This document shows positions 7,709 to 16,126 of a DNA stretch of 16,965 nt, piece by piece. The translations under genes were made by a program, and so were the position numbers. Source of the DNA: JACKBJ01 sp964549495 (GTDB taxonomy: Bacteria > Chloroflexota > Anaerolineae > Epilineales > Epilineaceae); the NCBI GenBank assembly GCA_964549495.1, contig CAZJWJ010000105.1, positions 1 through 16,965 of the forward strand. The letters run 5' to 3'. The notes beneath the pieces are model-generated. The model saw only the letters and a program-made list of their open reading frames with translations, did not search any database and had not been told where the DNA came from. The stretch's first letter is position 1; each line of letters starts with the position of its first letter.

Positions 7709-7735
7709 GCCCGCGATGGTCGTCCTGTCGCGGGC
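7709..7735. other. Second leader hairpin
   Basis: Perfect 8-base arms GCCCGCGA (7709-7716) and TCGCGGGC (7728-7735) with an 11-base loop, starting 10 bases after the first hairpin and 23 bases before the ribosome-binding site AAGGAG (7759-7764). Function unknown; a terminator or leader structure is possible. Confidence 0.4.
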
Positions 7736-7776
7736 GCCCCACACCGCGTCGATCGCAGAAGGAGAGAGAGACAGAA

Positions 7777-8490
7777 ATGAAGCGCTTGCGCGAGACCTTG
7801 CTGAGCATGCTCGTCGCCCTGGCCGTGGTCGGCATGGCCGGCTGCGGAGGGGACGAGGCCGCCGAGGACGCGGCCGCACCCGAGGCCGAGCAGGCCGAGG
7901 ATGCCGGCGACATGGCGGACGAGGAGGACTCCGATATGGAGGATGCCGAGTCCGACGAGATCTCCGACGACGACATGTCCGACGAGGATGGCATGACGGG
8001 CGAAGAGGATATGGACGAGGACGGTGAAGACGAGACCGACATGGAAGACGACATGTCGGACGAGGAAGACACCGACGACGAGGCCATGGACGATGACCTG
8101 TCCGATGCCATGGGCGCCATGGCCAAGCTGAACCTCAACACCGCTACCGAGGACGAGCTGGCGACGGTGCCGGATGCCGGCGAGCGCATGGTGCGCGAGT
8201 TCCTCGAGTACCGGCCCTACGTCAGTATCACCCAGTTCCGCCAGGAGATGAGCAAGTACATCGACGACGCGCAGATCGCGGCCTACGAGGAGCACCTCTT
8301 CGTGCCGGTCAGCCCCGACGAGTCGGACGAGGCGACGCTGATGCAGCTGCCCGGCGTGGATGCCGACATCGCCGCCGAATTGGCCGCCGGCCGGCCCTAC
8401 GGCTCCGACGAGGCCTTCCTGGCCGCGCTGGCCGAGCTGGTCGGTGACGAGGATGCCGCCGCCGCGGCCGCATACCTGGCCGCACCGTGA
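7777..8490 (+). CDS. Acidic lipoprotein with C-terminal helix-hairpin-helix motifs
   Basis: 237-residue predicted lipoprotein. A basic start MKRLRE and a hydrophobic stretch lead to a lipobox ending GMAGC, with Cys23 as the lipid site. Residues 26-116 form a disordered linker with 49 Asp/Glu and 10 Met among 91 residues and no Lys, Arg or His. Residues 117-164 are a ComEA-like helix-hairpin-helix unit (LNLNTATEDELATVP). It reads VPDAGERM where the canonical motif reads PGIG. A second unit follows at about 176-225 (LMQLPGVDADIAAEL). HhH motifs usually bind DNA backbone; in an exported protein that could mean extracellular DNA, but the altered hairpin and the acidic linker argue for protein or metal contacts. 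The ribosome-binding site AAGGAG is 12 bases before the ATG. The stop overlaps the GTG of the next gene (GTGA), so the two are co-translated. Confidence 0.85.
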   Translation: MKRLRETLLSMLVALAVVGMAGCGGDEAAEDAAAPEAEQAEDAGDMADEEDSDMEDAESDEISDDDMSDEDGMTGEEDMDEDGEDETDMEDDMSDEEDTDDEAMDDDLSDAMGAMAKLNLNTATEDELATVPDAGERMVREFLEYRPYVSITQFRQEMSKYIDDAQIAAYEEHLFVPVSPDESDEATLMQLPGVDADIAAELAAGRPYGSDEAFLAALAELVGDEDAAAAAAYLAAP

Positions 8491-9191
8491 ACCAAGCCCA
8501 GGCGGCGGGCCGGCTGCGGCGCTTCCTGCTCTGGCTGACGGCCGGCTCCTGCCTGGCCATCCCGGCCGAGCTGCTGCTCAGCGAGCACTTCGAGGAGCCG
8601 CTGCAGATCCTGCCCTTCGCGCTCTGCGCGCTGGGCCTTCTCGCGGCCGCCTGGGTCCTGTGGAGGCCGAGCAGGTCCGCCCTGCTCGGCCTCCGCGCCA
8701 GCATGGTCCTCCTGGCCCTGGGCGGTGCCTGGGGCAGCTGGGCCCACCTGCAGGGCAACATCGAGCTCGAGCTGGAGATCCGACCGACCGAGGGCTTGTC
8801 CGACGTCATCGTCGATGCGCTGATGGGCGCCAGCCCGCTCTTGGCCCCCGGCGCGATGATCCTGGTGGCCGCCATCGCCATCGTGGCCACCTACCAACAT
8901 CCCGTATTGAACCCCGAATCTGAACACCCGTACTCGAGGAGCATCGATCATGAACAGCCGCAAGACTCTGGGAATCATCGCCGCCGTCGCCGCGTTGGCC
9001 ATCGCCATCGTCGGCTGGTCCTTCTTCAAGCCGCCCGAGGAAGCCAGCGGGCCCATCGAGTCCCAGCCGGTCAGCCTGGGCCAGCCGATGGAGATCGTGG
9101 CCGGAGACGAGGGCGCGATGGACGCGATGACCGACGACGACGCGAGCGCCGAAGATGCCAGCACCGGCTATCCGGCGCCGGCCGAGGGTGA
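8487..9191 (+). CDS. Four-helix membrane protein of unknown function, 3' end uncertain
   Basis: Starts at GTG 8487 in a 4-base GTGA overlap with the lipoprotein gene. Four membrane segments are visible: FLLWLTAGSCLAIPAELLL (14-32), ILPFALCALGLLAAAWVLW (41-59), a segment around LRASMVLLALGGAW (65-85), and LLAPGAMILVAAIAIVATY (118-136). Between helices 3 and 4 lies an amphipathic acidic stretch (ELELEIRPTEGLSDVI). I do not recognise the family. The recognisable protein ends near residue 141 (about 8910). The frame then stays open to 9191, overlapping the next gene by 242 bases. That extension is Arg-rich only because it reads the Asp-rich codons of the next gene out of frame. A shift of frame near 8910-8920 meets TGA at once, so a lost stop or a small indel is likely. 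Confidence 0.7.
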   Translation: MNQAQAAGRLRRFLLWLTAGSCLAIPAELLLSEHFEEPLQILPFALCALGLLAAAWVLWRPSRSALLGLRASMVLLALGGAWGSWAHLQGNIELELEIRPTEGLSDVIVDALMGASPLLAPGAMILVAAIAIVATYQHPVLNPESEHPYSRSIDHEQPQDSGNHRRRRRVGHRHRRLVLLQAARGSQRAHRVPAGQPGPADGDRGRRRGRDGRDDRRRRERRRCQHRLSGAGRG

Positions 9192-9840
9192 GGCCGCGGA
9201 CCTCGTCCAGGACCAGGATCCGGCCTCGGACGAGAGCGGCGTCGTGGGCGGCGAATCGGATGCCGCCGGTGCCTCGGACGACGCGATCGCGCCCTCTGCC
9301 GGCCCGACCGTCTTCGAGATCCTGCCCGGCGCCTCGGTGGCCCGCTTCGAGATCGACGAGGTCCTTCGCGGCACGCCGACCCACGTGGTGGGCACGACCG
9401 ACCAGGTGGCCGGCCAGATCGCCTTGGACCCGGCGGATACCAGCAGCGCCCAGGTGGGCGAGATCCTGGTCAACATGCGCACGCTGGCCACCGACAGCGA
9501 GTTCCGCAACCGGGCCATCAAGAACAAGATCCTGCTGACCGACCAGTACGAGTTCGTGCGCTTCAGGCCCACGCAGGTGACCGGTCTACCGGCCAGCCTG
9601 GCCGAAGGACAGGCGGTCCCATTCCAGATCAGCGGGGACTTGGAGATCGTCGGCGCGGTGCTGCCGGCCACCTTCGAGGGCCAGGTGGTCTTGACCGCGC
9701 CGAATCGCCTGGAAGGCAGCGCCTCGCTGACCATCCTCTACGCCGACTATGGCCTGACCATCCCGGCCTCGCAGTCGGTCGACGCGGTCGAGGACGATCT
9801 GATCCTGGCCTTGGACTTCGTGGCCGAGGCCGGTTCCTAG
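8950..9840 (+). CDS. Membrane-anchored YceI-family protein with acidic linker
   Basis: 296 residues. ATG 8950 has GAGGAG about 9 bases upstream. Residues 7-26 form an uncleaved-looking membrane anchor (LGIIAAVAALAIAIVGWSFF). Residues 28-118 form a low-complexity Ala/Asp/Glu/Ser-rich linker, similar in character to the linker of the lipoprotein two genes upstream. From about residue 120 a YceI domain follows: VARFEIDEVLRGTPTHVVGT, the linking strand GQIALDPAD, VNMRTLATDSEFRNR, and NKILLTDQYEFVRF. YceI domains are lipocalin-like barrels that bind isoprenoid chains or other amphiphiles on the outside of the membrane. This looks like an outward-facing, tethered lipid or quinone-type binder working with the two upstream envelope proteins. 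The ligand is an inference; the domain call is firm. Confidence 0.9.
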   Translation: MNSRKTLGIIAAVAALAIAIVGWSFFKPPEEASGPIESQPVSLGQPMEIVAGDEGAMDAMTDDDASAEDASTGYPAPAEGEAADLVQDQDPASDESGVVGGESDAAGASDDAIAPSAGPTVFEILPGASVARFEIDEVLRGTPTHVVGTTDQVAGQIALDPADTSSAQVGEILVNMRTLATDSEFRNRAIKNKILLTDQYEFVRFRPTQVTGLPASLAEGQAVPFQISGDLEIVGAVLPATFEGQVVLTAPNRLEGSASLTILYADYGLTIPASQSVDAVEDDLILALDFVAEAGS

Positions 9841-9843
9841 CGG

Positions 9844-11676
<1,833 letters not shown>

Positions 11677-11776
11677 GGCGGGCGGGCCTCGGTGCGCTGC
11701 CTTCCGGCCGGCGGAAGGCTCGTCGGTCAACCCTGTAAGGATAGCCCAACGGGCGGATGGCTGGAGAATCGCGCCA

Positions 11777-12033
11777 TCATCCTGCGTCCCCGGCGCGTCG
11801 CGCGATCACCTGCCACCAGGCCAAGCAGACCAGGTCCATGAAGACGACCGTGCCCAGACGGGCGTCGAGTCCAGGCCCAGGAAGTCGACGATCAAGGCCG
11901 GCATGGCGACCATCTCCAGGCCGGCGATGGTGGTCACGACCGCGTCGAAGCGGACGATGGTGCGCAGGTGCCGCGCGAAGCGGTCTCCGATGTCGTCCGA
12001 CCCGGAGATCGCGATGGAGGTCGTTGCATTCAG
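11777..12033 (-). pseudogene. Broken small membrane-protein gene
   Basis: A well-placed GAGGAG at 12044-12049 lies 10 bases before a CTG (12031-12033), where an ATG would be expected. From there the frame reads NATTSIAISGSDDIGDRFAR, a helix VRFDAVVTTIAGLEMVAMPA and IVDFLGLD. Near 11860-11880 the hydrophobic reading jumps to another frame: LGTVVFMDLVCLAWWQVIAR, then RAGDAG, stop at 11777. Together the two frames give about two membrane helices of a protein that I do not recognise by name. The total of 257 bases is not a multiple of three, as expected after an indel. A lost start codon and a frameshift point to decay. It could instead be a sequencing error affecting a small two-helix protein. 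Confidence 0.6.
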
Positions 12034-12061
12034 GTTTCGATGTCTCCTCGGATAATGGGGT

Positions 12062-12105
12062 CTCCTGCCATTTCCGTGAGACCGGTCCCACAGAAATGGC
12101 AGGAG
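12062..12105. repeat. 44-bp near-perfect palindrome between two gene remnants
   Basis: Arms of 22 bases at 12062-12083 and 12084-12105 match at 20 of 22 positions (mismatches at 12075/12092 and 12079/12088), with no loop and centre ACCGGT. The outer 13 bases, CTCCTGCCATTTC and GAAATGGCAGGAG, are perfect. The palindrome lies exactly where the secreted-protein fragment stops being recognisable and just before the ribosome-binding site of the broken membrane-protein gene. It may be two joined terminal inverted repeats of a lost insertion element, a very small non-autonomous element, or an intergenic hairpin. I cannot assign an IS family. Confidence 0.75.
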
Positions 12106-12441
12106 TGCCGTGAAAGTCACCTCGGGGAGCGGCACGCCAAACTCGGACCGCAAGGCGTATCGACGGGCTTCGAGCAGGATCGTATCCGCCCCGTTTCCCG
12201 CTGGGCAGCCACCCATCGGGCGGTCCGTGTTGGCGGCGTGAATCGCGTCCACCAGCGAACAGGTGGGGCCCACGGGGATGGCCGCGGCGTTGGTCGAGCG
12301 CGTAGTCGGAAGGTGTAGCAAAGCGAGCGACAGAACCACGGTCGCCAACGAGAGACCGACAGCTCGAGACAGACCTCGTGAAAAACCGATTGAGCGACGT
12401 CCGTCGGAAGCTGCGGAGCTTGCGAGAAGAGGCCAATCCAT
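12106..12441 (-). pseudogene. 5' fragment of a secreted parallel beta-helix (choice-of-anchor type) protein
   Basis: ATG at 12441 with AGGA about 7-8 bases upstream. A long basic N-region leads to a signal core LSLATVVLSLALLHL and a likely cleavage near TNAAA. The mature start CSLVDAIHAANTDRPMGGCP followed by NGADTILL is the N-terminal signature of large secreted right-handed beta-helix proteins, which normally run to several hundred residues. Here recognisable sequence ends after about 112 codons (FGVPLPEVTF), exactly at the 44-bp palindrome. The frame then continues without a stop through the palindrome into the neighbouring membrane-protein remnant, ending at 11806. The rest of the gene is missing from the window, so this is a truncated remnant. 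Confidence 0.7.
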
Positions 12442-12556
12442 GACGTAATCCTGATGGTGCCGTGTTGATGTCCTGCAGGGCTGGAAGGACAGCTCGAGGG
12501 CTGCTCGTCGGCCCTGCCCGAAAACTCTAGGGTAAAGGACGATGAAGCTCCACTAG

Positions 12557-12572
12557 GTGTTGTGGTCAACAC
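12557..12572. promoter_or_regulatory. Short perfect inverted repeat upstream of the AbrB antitoxin
   Basis: GTGTTG (12557-12562) and CAACAC (12567-12572) around a 4-base centre. It lies about 70 bases before the -10 of the AbrB gene, so it is far for a classical operator. The rest of 12442-12687 holds no gene that I can support. Confidence 0.25.
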
Positions 12573-12641
12573 GGCCACGCGGCGCCAGGTTGGCCATTTC
12601 CGACGGTTCGAGTCGCTTGCAGAGCGAGGGGTTGCAGCGTC

Positions 12642-12650
12642 TGTTAAAAT
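12642..12650 (+). promoter_or_regulatory. Extended -10 promoter element of the AbrB antitoxin
   Basis: TGTTAAAAT (TGn plus TAAAAT) lies 37 bases before the ATG at 12688. It is a third extended -10 in the window. No well-spaced -35 is seen. Confidence 0.4.
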
Positions 12651-12687
12651 CCCAATCGCAGGTGGGATACACAATGGAGACGCAGAC

Positions 12688-12942
12688 ATGCATGCACTGC
12701 AAGCAACGATCACCGAGCGAGGACAGGTCACCATTCCCGCCGCTGTCCGGCGGCTGCTCGGGGTGGGGCCGAAGGACAAGATCGTTTTCGAGATCGAAGA
12801 GTCGGGTACCGTTCGATTGGTCCCGATGCGCTATACCGTGGCTTCGGCCTACGGTGCCGTCGAGCCCATCGGTCGCGAGGATGATCTCGATGCCGTCTCT
12901 CGAGAGGCTCGCGAGGCTCGAGCCGAGAGGCGGGTCCGCTAG
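12688..12942 (+). CDS. AbrB/SpoVT-type antitoxin without adjacent toxin
   Basis: 84-residue swapped-hairpin AbrB DNA-binding protein. ATG 12688 has GGAG at 12676-12679, 8 bases upstream. Residues 4-47 are the AbrB fold: LQATITERGQVTIPAAVRRL, then GPKDKIVFEIE and VRLVPM. The tail (YGAVEP, then an acidic and Arg-rich helix) resembles the toxin-binding end of VapB antitoxins. In such loci a PIN toxin normally overlaps or follows at once. Here only 55 bases follow before the convergent reductase gene, and I see no PIN start in any frame. It is therefore an orphan antitoxin or a remnant of a pair, or it may act as a small regulator. The reading frame itself is intact. Confidence 0.85.
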   Translation: MHALQATITERGQVTIPAAVRRLLGVGPKDKIVFEIEESGTVRLVPMRYTVASAYGAVEPIGREDDLDAVSREAREARAERRVR

Positions 12943-12997
12943 GCCTGTCGACACCGACTTCGATCCCCTGCCAGACGTGGTGCAATTGGATGAGCAT

Positions 12998-13561
12998 CTA
13001 CGTTCGGACCCGATACCGGAGGATGGTGACGGCACCGGCACGACGGCTTCCGATCGGCTCCAGGTCGATTTTGGGCAGGTCCGGCGCGGCGAAGCGGGTG
13101 CCGTCGCCGAGCAGGACCGGAACGAGGTAGATCAGGATCTCGTCGACGAGGCCTCGCTGCAGGCATTGGCCGGCCACGTCGGCGCCGAGGATCTCCAGGT
13201 TCTTCCCGCCCGCGGCCGCCAGCGCCGTCTCTACCGCGTCGCCGATGTCTCCGGTGAGCACCGTCACGCCCGGATCCGGTGGGTCGGGCGGTCTGTGGGT
13301 GAGGAGGAAGGTGGGGCCGGAGAAGGGATAGTCCACCGTGCTCGGATCCTCGGCCTGCATCCGCTTGCCGACCTCGTAGGTCCGCCGGCCGACCAGCATG
13401 GCGCCGGTGGCCGCCGCGAACTCCGCCGAGACCTCCGGCGCCCCGAAGTCGAAGATCCAATCCATCGCGTCGCCGGGAGCGGCGATGAAGCCGTCCAGCG
13501 ACATCGACCGATTCACGACGACCTTGCCGCCCTTGGTCCTGTCCCGCATCGACTGTCCCAT
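12998..13561 (-). CDS. RibD C-terminal / dihydrofolate reductase-fold protein
   Basis: 187-residue NADPH-dependent reductase-fold protein, the stand-alone relative of the RibD reductase domain. ATG 13561 has AGGAG (complement at 13570-13574) 8 bases upstream, which fixes the start. Landmarks are the opening strand VVVNRSMSLDGFIA, then MDWIFDFG, MLVGRRTYEVG (nucleotide-binding helix), a PTFLLTHRPP strand, EILGADVAGQCLQRGLVDEI (the typical GG-like turn here reads GAD), and the closing DEILIYLVPVLLGDGTRF. It ends in ILRYRVR. Members of this family are widespread and mostly of unknown substrate; a role in folate or riboflavin synthesis is not implied by context. It is convergent with the AbrB gene and divergent from the large oxygenase gene. 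Confidence 0.9.
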   Translation of the reverse strand: MGQSMRDRTKGGKVVVNRSMSLDGFIAAPGDAMDWIFDFGAPEVSAEFAAATGAMLVGRRTYEVGKRMQAEDPSTVDYPFSGPTFLLTHRPPDPPDPGVTVLTGDIGDAVETALAAAGGKNLEILGADVAGQCLQRGLVDEILIYLVPVLLGDGTRFAAPDLPKIDLEPIGSRRAGAVTILRYRVRT

Positions 13562-13749
13562 CTTGACCGCTCCTGGGGTGATTGATCATCATGCTGCGCG
13601 CTGGTTGCCTACGATGGTCAGGTGCTGATGATACCCCCACGATGTCTGTCGGATCGCCTCTGAGCTAGGAGGTCCTCGAGCTCGTTCGGGAGAGCCGGCG
13701 AGAAGCTTGGCCGACATGTGGGTCACAGGGGGATCCAGGAGTGGATGCG

Positions 13750-16077
13750 ATGGAGGAGACGAAGCAAGCGCTGATCGACCTGCTGGGCGGATTGGGTGCC
13801 GCGTCGCGATTCTGTGCCTCGGGCGCGCTGTCGCCCGTACTGCCTGGCCTCTCGGTCGAGGGTGTCGGGGAGATCGGCCTGCCGGTCGCCGCGCAGCAGG
13901 CGAGGCTGCTGATCGAGCAGGCCGAGCAAGCCCCCTACGGTCGTGGCGAGGAGACGATCGTCGATACCGACGTGCGACGGGTCTGGCAGATCGGGCCGGA
14001 GCGTCTTCGCATCGCCAACCCGACCTGGGAGTCCCTGCTCGCCGACATCGTCGAGTCGATCAAGCAGCGATTCGGTATCGCTCGAGCGGTGTCGCCGCGG
14101 CTGTACAAGCTTCTCTGCTACGAGGAGGGCAGCTTCTTCGCGCCCCACAAGGATAGCGAGAAGGAAGCCGGCATGTTCGCCACGCTGGTGATCTGCTTGC
14201 CATCGCAACATTCGGGCGGGGCGCTGGTGGTTCGGCACGATGGCATGGAAGAGCGGATCGAGTTCGACGAAGCTGCCGGTGGCTACCAGATCCAGTACGC
14301 GGCCTTCTACGCGGACTGCGAGCACGAGGTCGAGCCGGTGACCAGCGGCCATCGGATCTGCCTGGTCTACAATTTGTCGATGAAGGCGAGCCGGCGGGCA
14401 CTCGAAGCGCCACGGCACAGGGATGAGGTCGATCGAGCGGCTGGCTTGCTGACCGCCCTCTTCGAGGACGAGGAAGAGGCCTTCGAGCAGATCGTCGTCC
14501 CGCTGGCCCACGAGTACAGCCAGGAGTCGCTGCGTCCGGAACTGCTGAAAGGCGTCGATCGAAGCGCTTTCGAGGTCATGGCTCGCGCTGCGAGGAGCGC
14601 GGATTGCCAGCTCCATCTTGCGCTCTTGGAGTTCTACCAATCCGGGGCGCCGGAGTATGATGGCTGGTTCGAGGGTCGTCGCCGCGGTCGATACGGCTAC
14701 GAATACGACGAACCGGACTACAGCACGGCCGATATCGAGGAACTGTTCGAGGAGCGTTGGGCGCTGGTCCACTGGGTCGATCTCGAGGGAAGGGTCAGGG
14801 ACTTCGGCGAGATGGACCTGGAACCCGAGGACATCCTCAGCGCCCCCGGCTTCGAGTTGCCGGACCGGCAAGAGTCCTTTGGGCCCACGGGCAACGATGG
14901 CGTCACGATCGAACGTTGGTATCGGACGGCCGTCCTGGTTCTGTGGCCGCGCTGGGCCCGTTTCCGGATCCTCACCCACCAGGGTCAGTCGGTCGGCGTG
15001 CCCTTGTTGGCCGAGATGCTGGAGGCCAGCGAACATCCCGCGGCCGATGCCGATTGCCGGCACTTCGCGCAGTCCATCATCGAGTCCTGGCGGTTCTCGG
15101 CAGTTCGATTCGCCGAGCGCTGGGACTCGGTCACGGCCGAGATGCTCGACTGCCTGGCCGAGATCCGGAACCTGGATCTGGCGCGTGCCTTCATCGATCG
15201 GGTGATGGCCCGGGACTACGAGGCCGACGTCGGTCCCGCGCTGCGCGCGCTCTGCGATGGGTTGGGCTGGGCGGAGCTCGAGGACCCGTTGGTGACCTTC
15301 GTCGATGTCCAGACGGAGATCGAGAAGCCGGGCGACCTGTCGGCCTTGGCCAGCATCCTAGACGCGCTCTGTGCGCCGGCGGAGAGCACGAATGTCGCGC
15401 GCGTGTCGACATGCAGCGCGATGGCGGCCAAGCTGGAGACGGTGATCCAGCACTGGGACGAGACCGACCCGCCGGACCATTGGGGGCGCGAACGCAATCT
15501 ACGCCGCGAGGGAGTCTTGACGCCCCTGCACCGCGCGCTGATGGCGATCGGGGAGGAAGAACGGCTCGAGACGATCTTCGAGCGCATCCGCGGGCAGCCG
15601 GCGCGCTACGATCTCCACTCCGTGCTGATCCCGGCCGCGCGAGAGATCTTCGCTACAGGTCCGGCGACCGGGCCCGGTCGGATGCTGCTCGGACATTGCT
15701 TGCGCGAGCTGGAGGCGCGTACGGCCGAACCCATCCCGGAACCGACCGACTGGGCCCGGCCGGCCGCCATCGGCTGCGATTGCCAGGACTGCGAGGCGCT
15801 GGAGGCCTTCTTGCGCGATCCCGATGCCAAAGTGGGTCGCTTCCGTGTCAACAAGGATCGTCGGGCGCACCTCCATCGGACGATCGAGCACTACGGCTTC
15901 GACAGCGACCACGTCACCGAACGCAAGGGCAGTCCCTACACCTTGGTCTGCACCAAGAATCGCAACTCCTACGAGCGCGCCAAACGGCAGTTTGCCGAGG
16001 ACCAGAGGCTGATGGCGGAGTTGCGCGGACTCGCGGCTGAGGTTGGTTCGATCGATCTCGATGTCCCTACAGCGTGA
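13750..16077 (+). CDS. Large 2OG-Fe(II) oxygenase-like protein
   Basis: 775 residues from ATG 13750, which has AGGAG (13737-13741) 8 bases upstream; a GTG at 13741 overlaps that site and is less likely. Residues about 115-210 hold a prolyl-4-hydroxylase-type oxygenase fold: YKLLCYEEGSFFAPHKD with iron ligands His133 and Asp135, MFATLVICLP, GGALVVRHDG, CEHEV with His192, and HRICLVYNLS with Arg202 to hold 2-oxoglutarate. All four key residues are present, so hydroxylation of a protein or other substrate is plausible. The remaining ~560 residues are mostly helical and unassigned, with a Gly/Tyr/Asp-rich stretch near 310-330. The last 100 residues start with Cys676, Cys678 and Cys681 (CDCQDC) and include KVGRFRVNKDRRAHLHRTIE. 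I recall similar architecture in fungal proteins. No signal peptide, so cytoplasmic. Substrate unknown. Confidence 0.85.
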   Translation: MEETKQALIDLLGGLGAASRFCASGALSPVLPGLSVEGVGEIGLPVAAQQARLLIEQAEQAPYGRGEETIVDTDVRRVWQIGPERLRIANPTWESLLADIVESIKQRFGIARAVSPRLYKLLCYEEGSFFAPHKDSEKEAGMFATLVICLPSQHSGGALVVRHDGMEERIEFDEAAGGYQIQYAAFYADCEHEVEPVTSGHRICLVYNLSMKASRRALEAPRHRDEVDRAAGLLTALFEDEEEAFEQIVVPLAHEYSQESLRPELLKGVDRSAFEVMARAARSADCQLHLALLEFYQSGAPEYDGWFEGRRRGRYGYEYDEPDYSTADIEELFEERWALVHWVDLEGRVRDFGEMDLEPEDILSAPGFELPDRQESFGPTGNDGVTIERWYRTAVLVLWPRWARFRILTHQGQSVGVPLLAEMLEASEHPAADADCRHFAQSIIESWRFSAVRFAERWDSVTAEMLDCLAEIRNLDLARAFIDRVMARDYEADVGPALRALCDGLGWAELEDPLVTFVDVQTEIEKPGDLSALASILDALCAPAESTNVARVSTCSAMAAKLETVIQHWDETDPPDHWGRERNLRREGVLTPLHRALMAIGEEERLETIFERIRGQPARYDLHSVLIPAAREIFATGPATGPGRMLLGHCLRELEARTAEPIPEPTDWARPAAIGCDCQDCEALEAFLRDPDAKVGRFRVNKDRRAHLHRTIEHYGFDSDHVTERKGSPYTLVCTKNRNSYERAKRQFAEDQRLMAELRGLAAEVGSIDLDVPTA

Positions 16078-16107
16078 AGACTCGGACCAGAGCCTCGATA
16101 GGTACGG

Positions 16108-16126
16108 GGCGCAGCTTGGCTGCGCC
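16108..16126. promoter_or_regulatory. Perfect inverted repeat overlapping the -35 of the second toxin-antitoxin operon
   Basis: GGCGCAGC (16108-16115), TTG, GCTGCGCC (16119-16126): 8-base perfect arms with a 3-base centre. The -35 TTGGCT (16116-16121) lies inside it. It may be an operator or the terminator hairpin of the oxygenase gene, whose stop is 31 bases upstream. Confidence 0.45.

Noticed and set aside
12943..12997. Possible PIN toxin remnant (reading VDTDFD) after the AbrB antitoxin
   Set aside because: The resemblance to a PIN start (VDTNVF) is only a few residues and nothing PIN-like follows, so it is not reported as a gene.
12557..13585. Open plus-strand frame of 342 codons crossing the AbrB and reductase genes
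   Set aside because: It covers two real genes in other frames and shows no domain; it is a mirror reading of the reductase.
13723..15063. Open minus-strand frame of 446 codons inside the oxygenase gene
   Set aside because: The opposite strand encodes conserved oxygenase residues and has a good ribosome-binding site; this frame shows no family motif.
14757..16040. Open plus-strand frame of 427 codons in a second frame of the oxygenase gene
   Set aside because: Gly/Arg/Ala-rich, with no motif and no ribosome-binding site. It is a shifted reading of the same codons.
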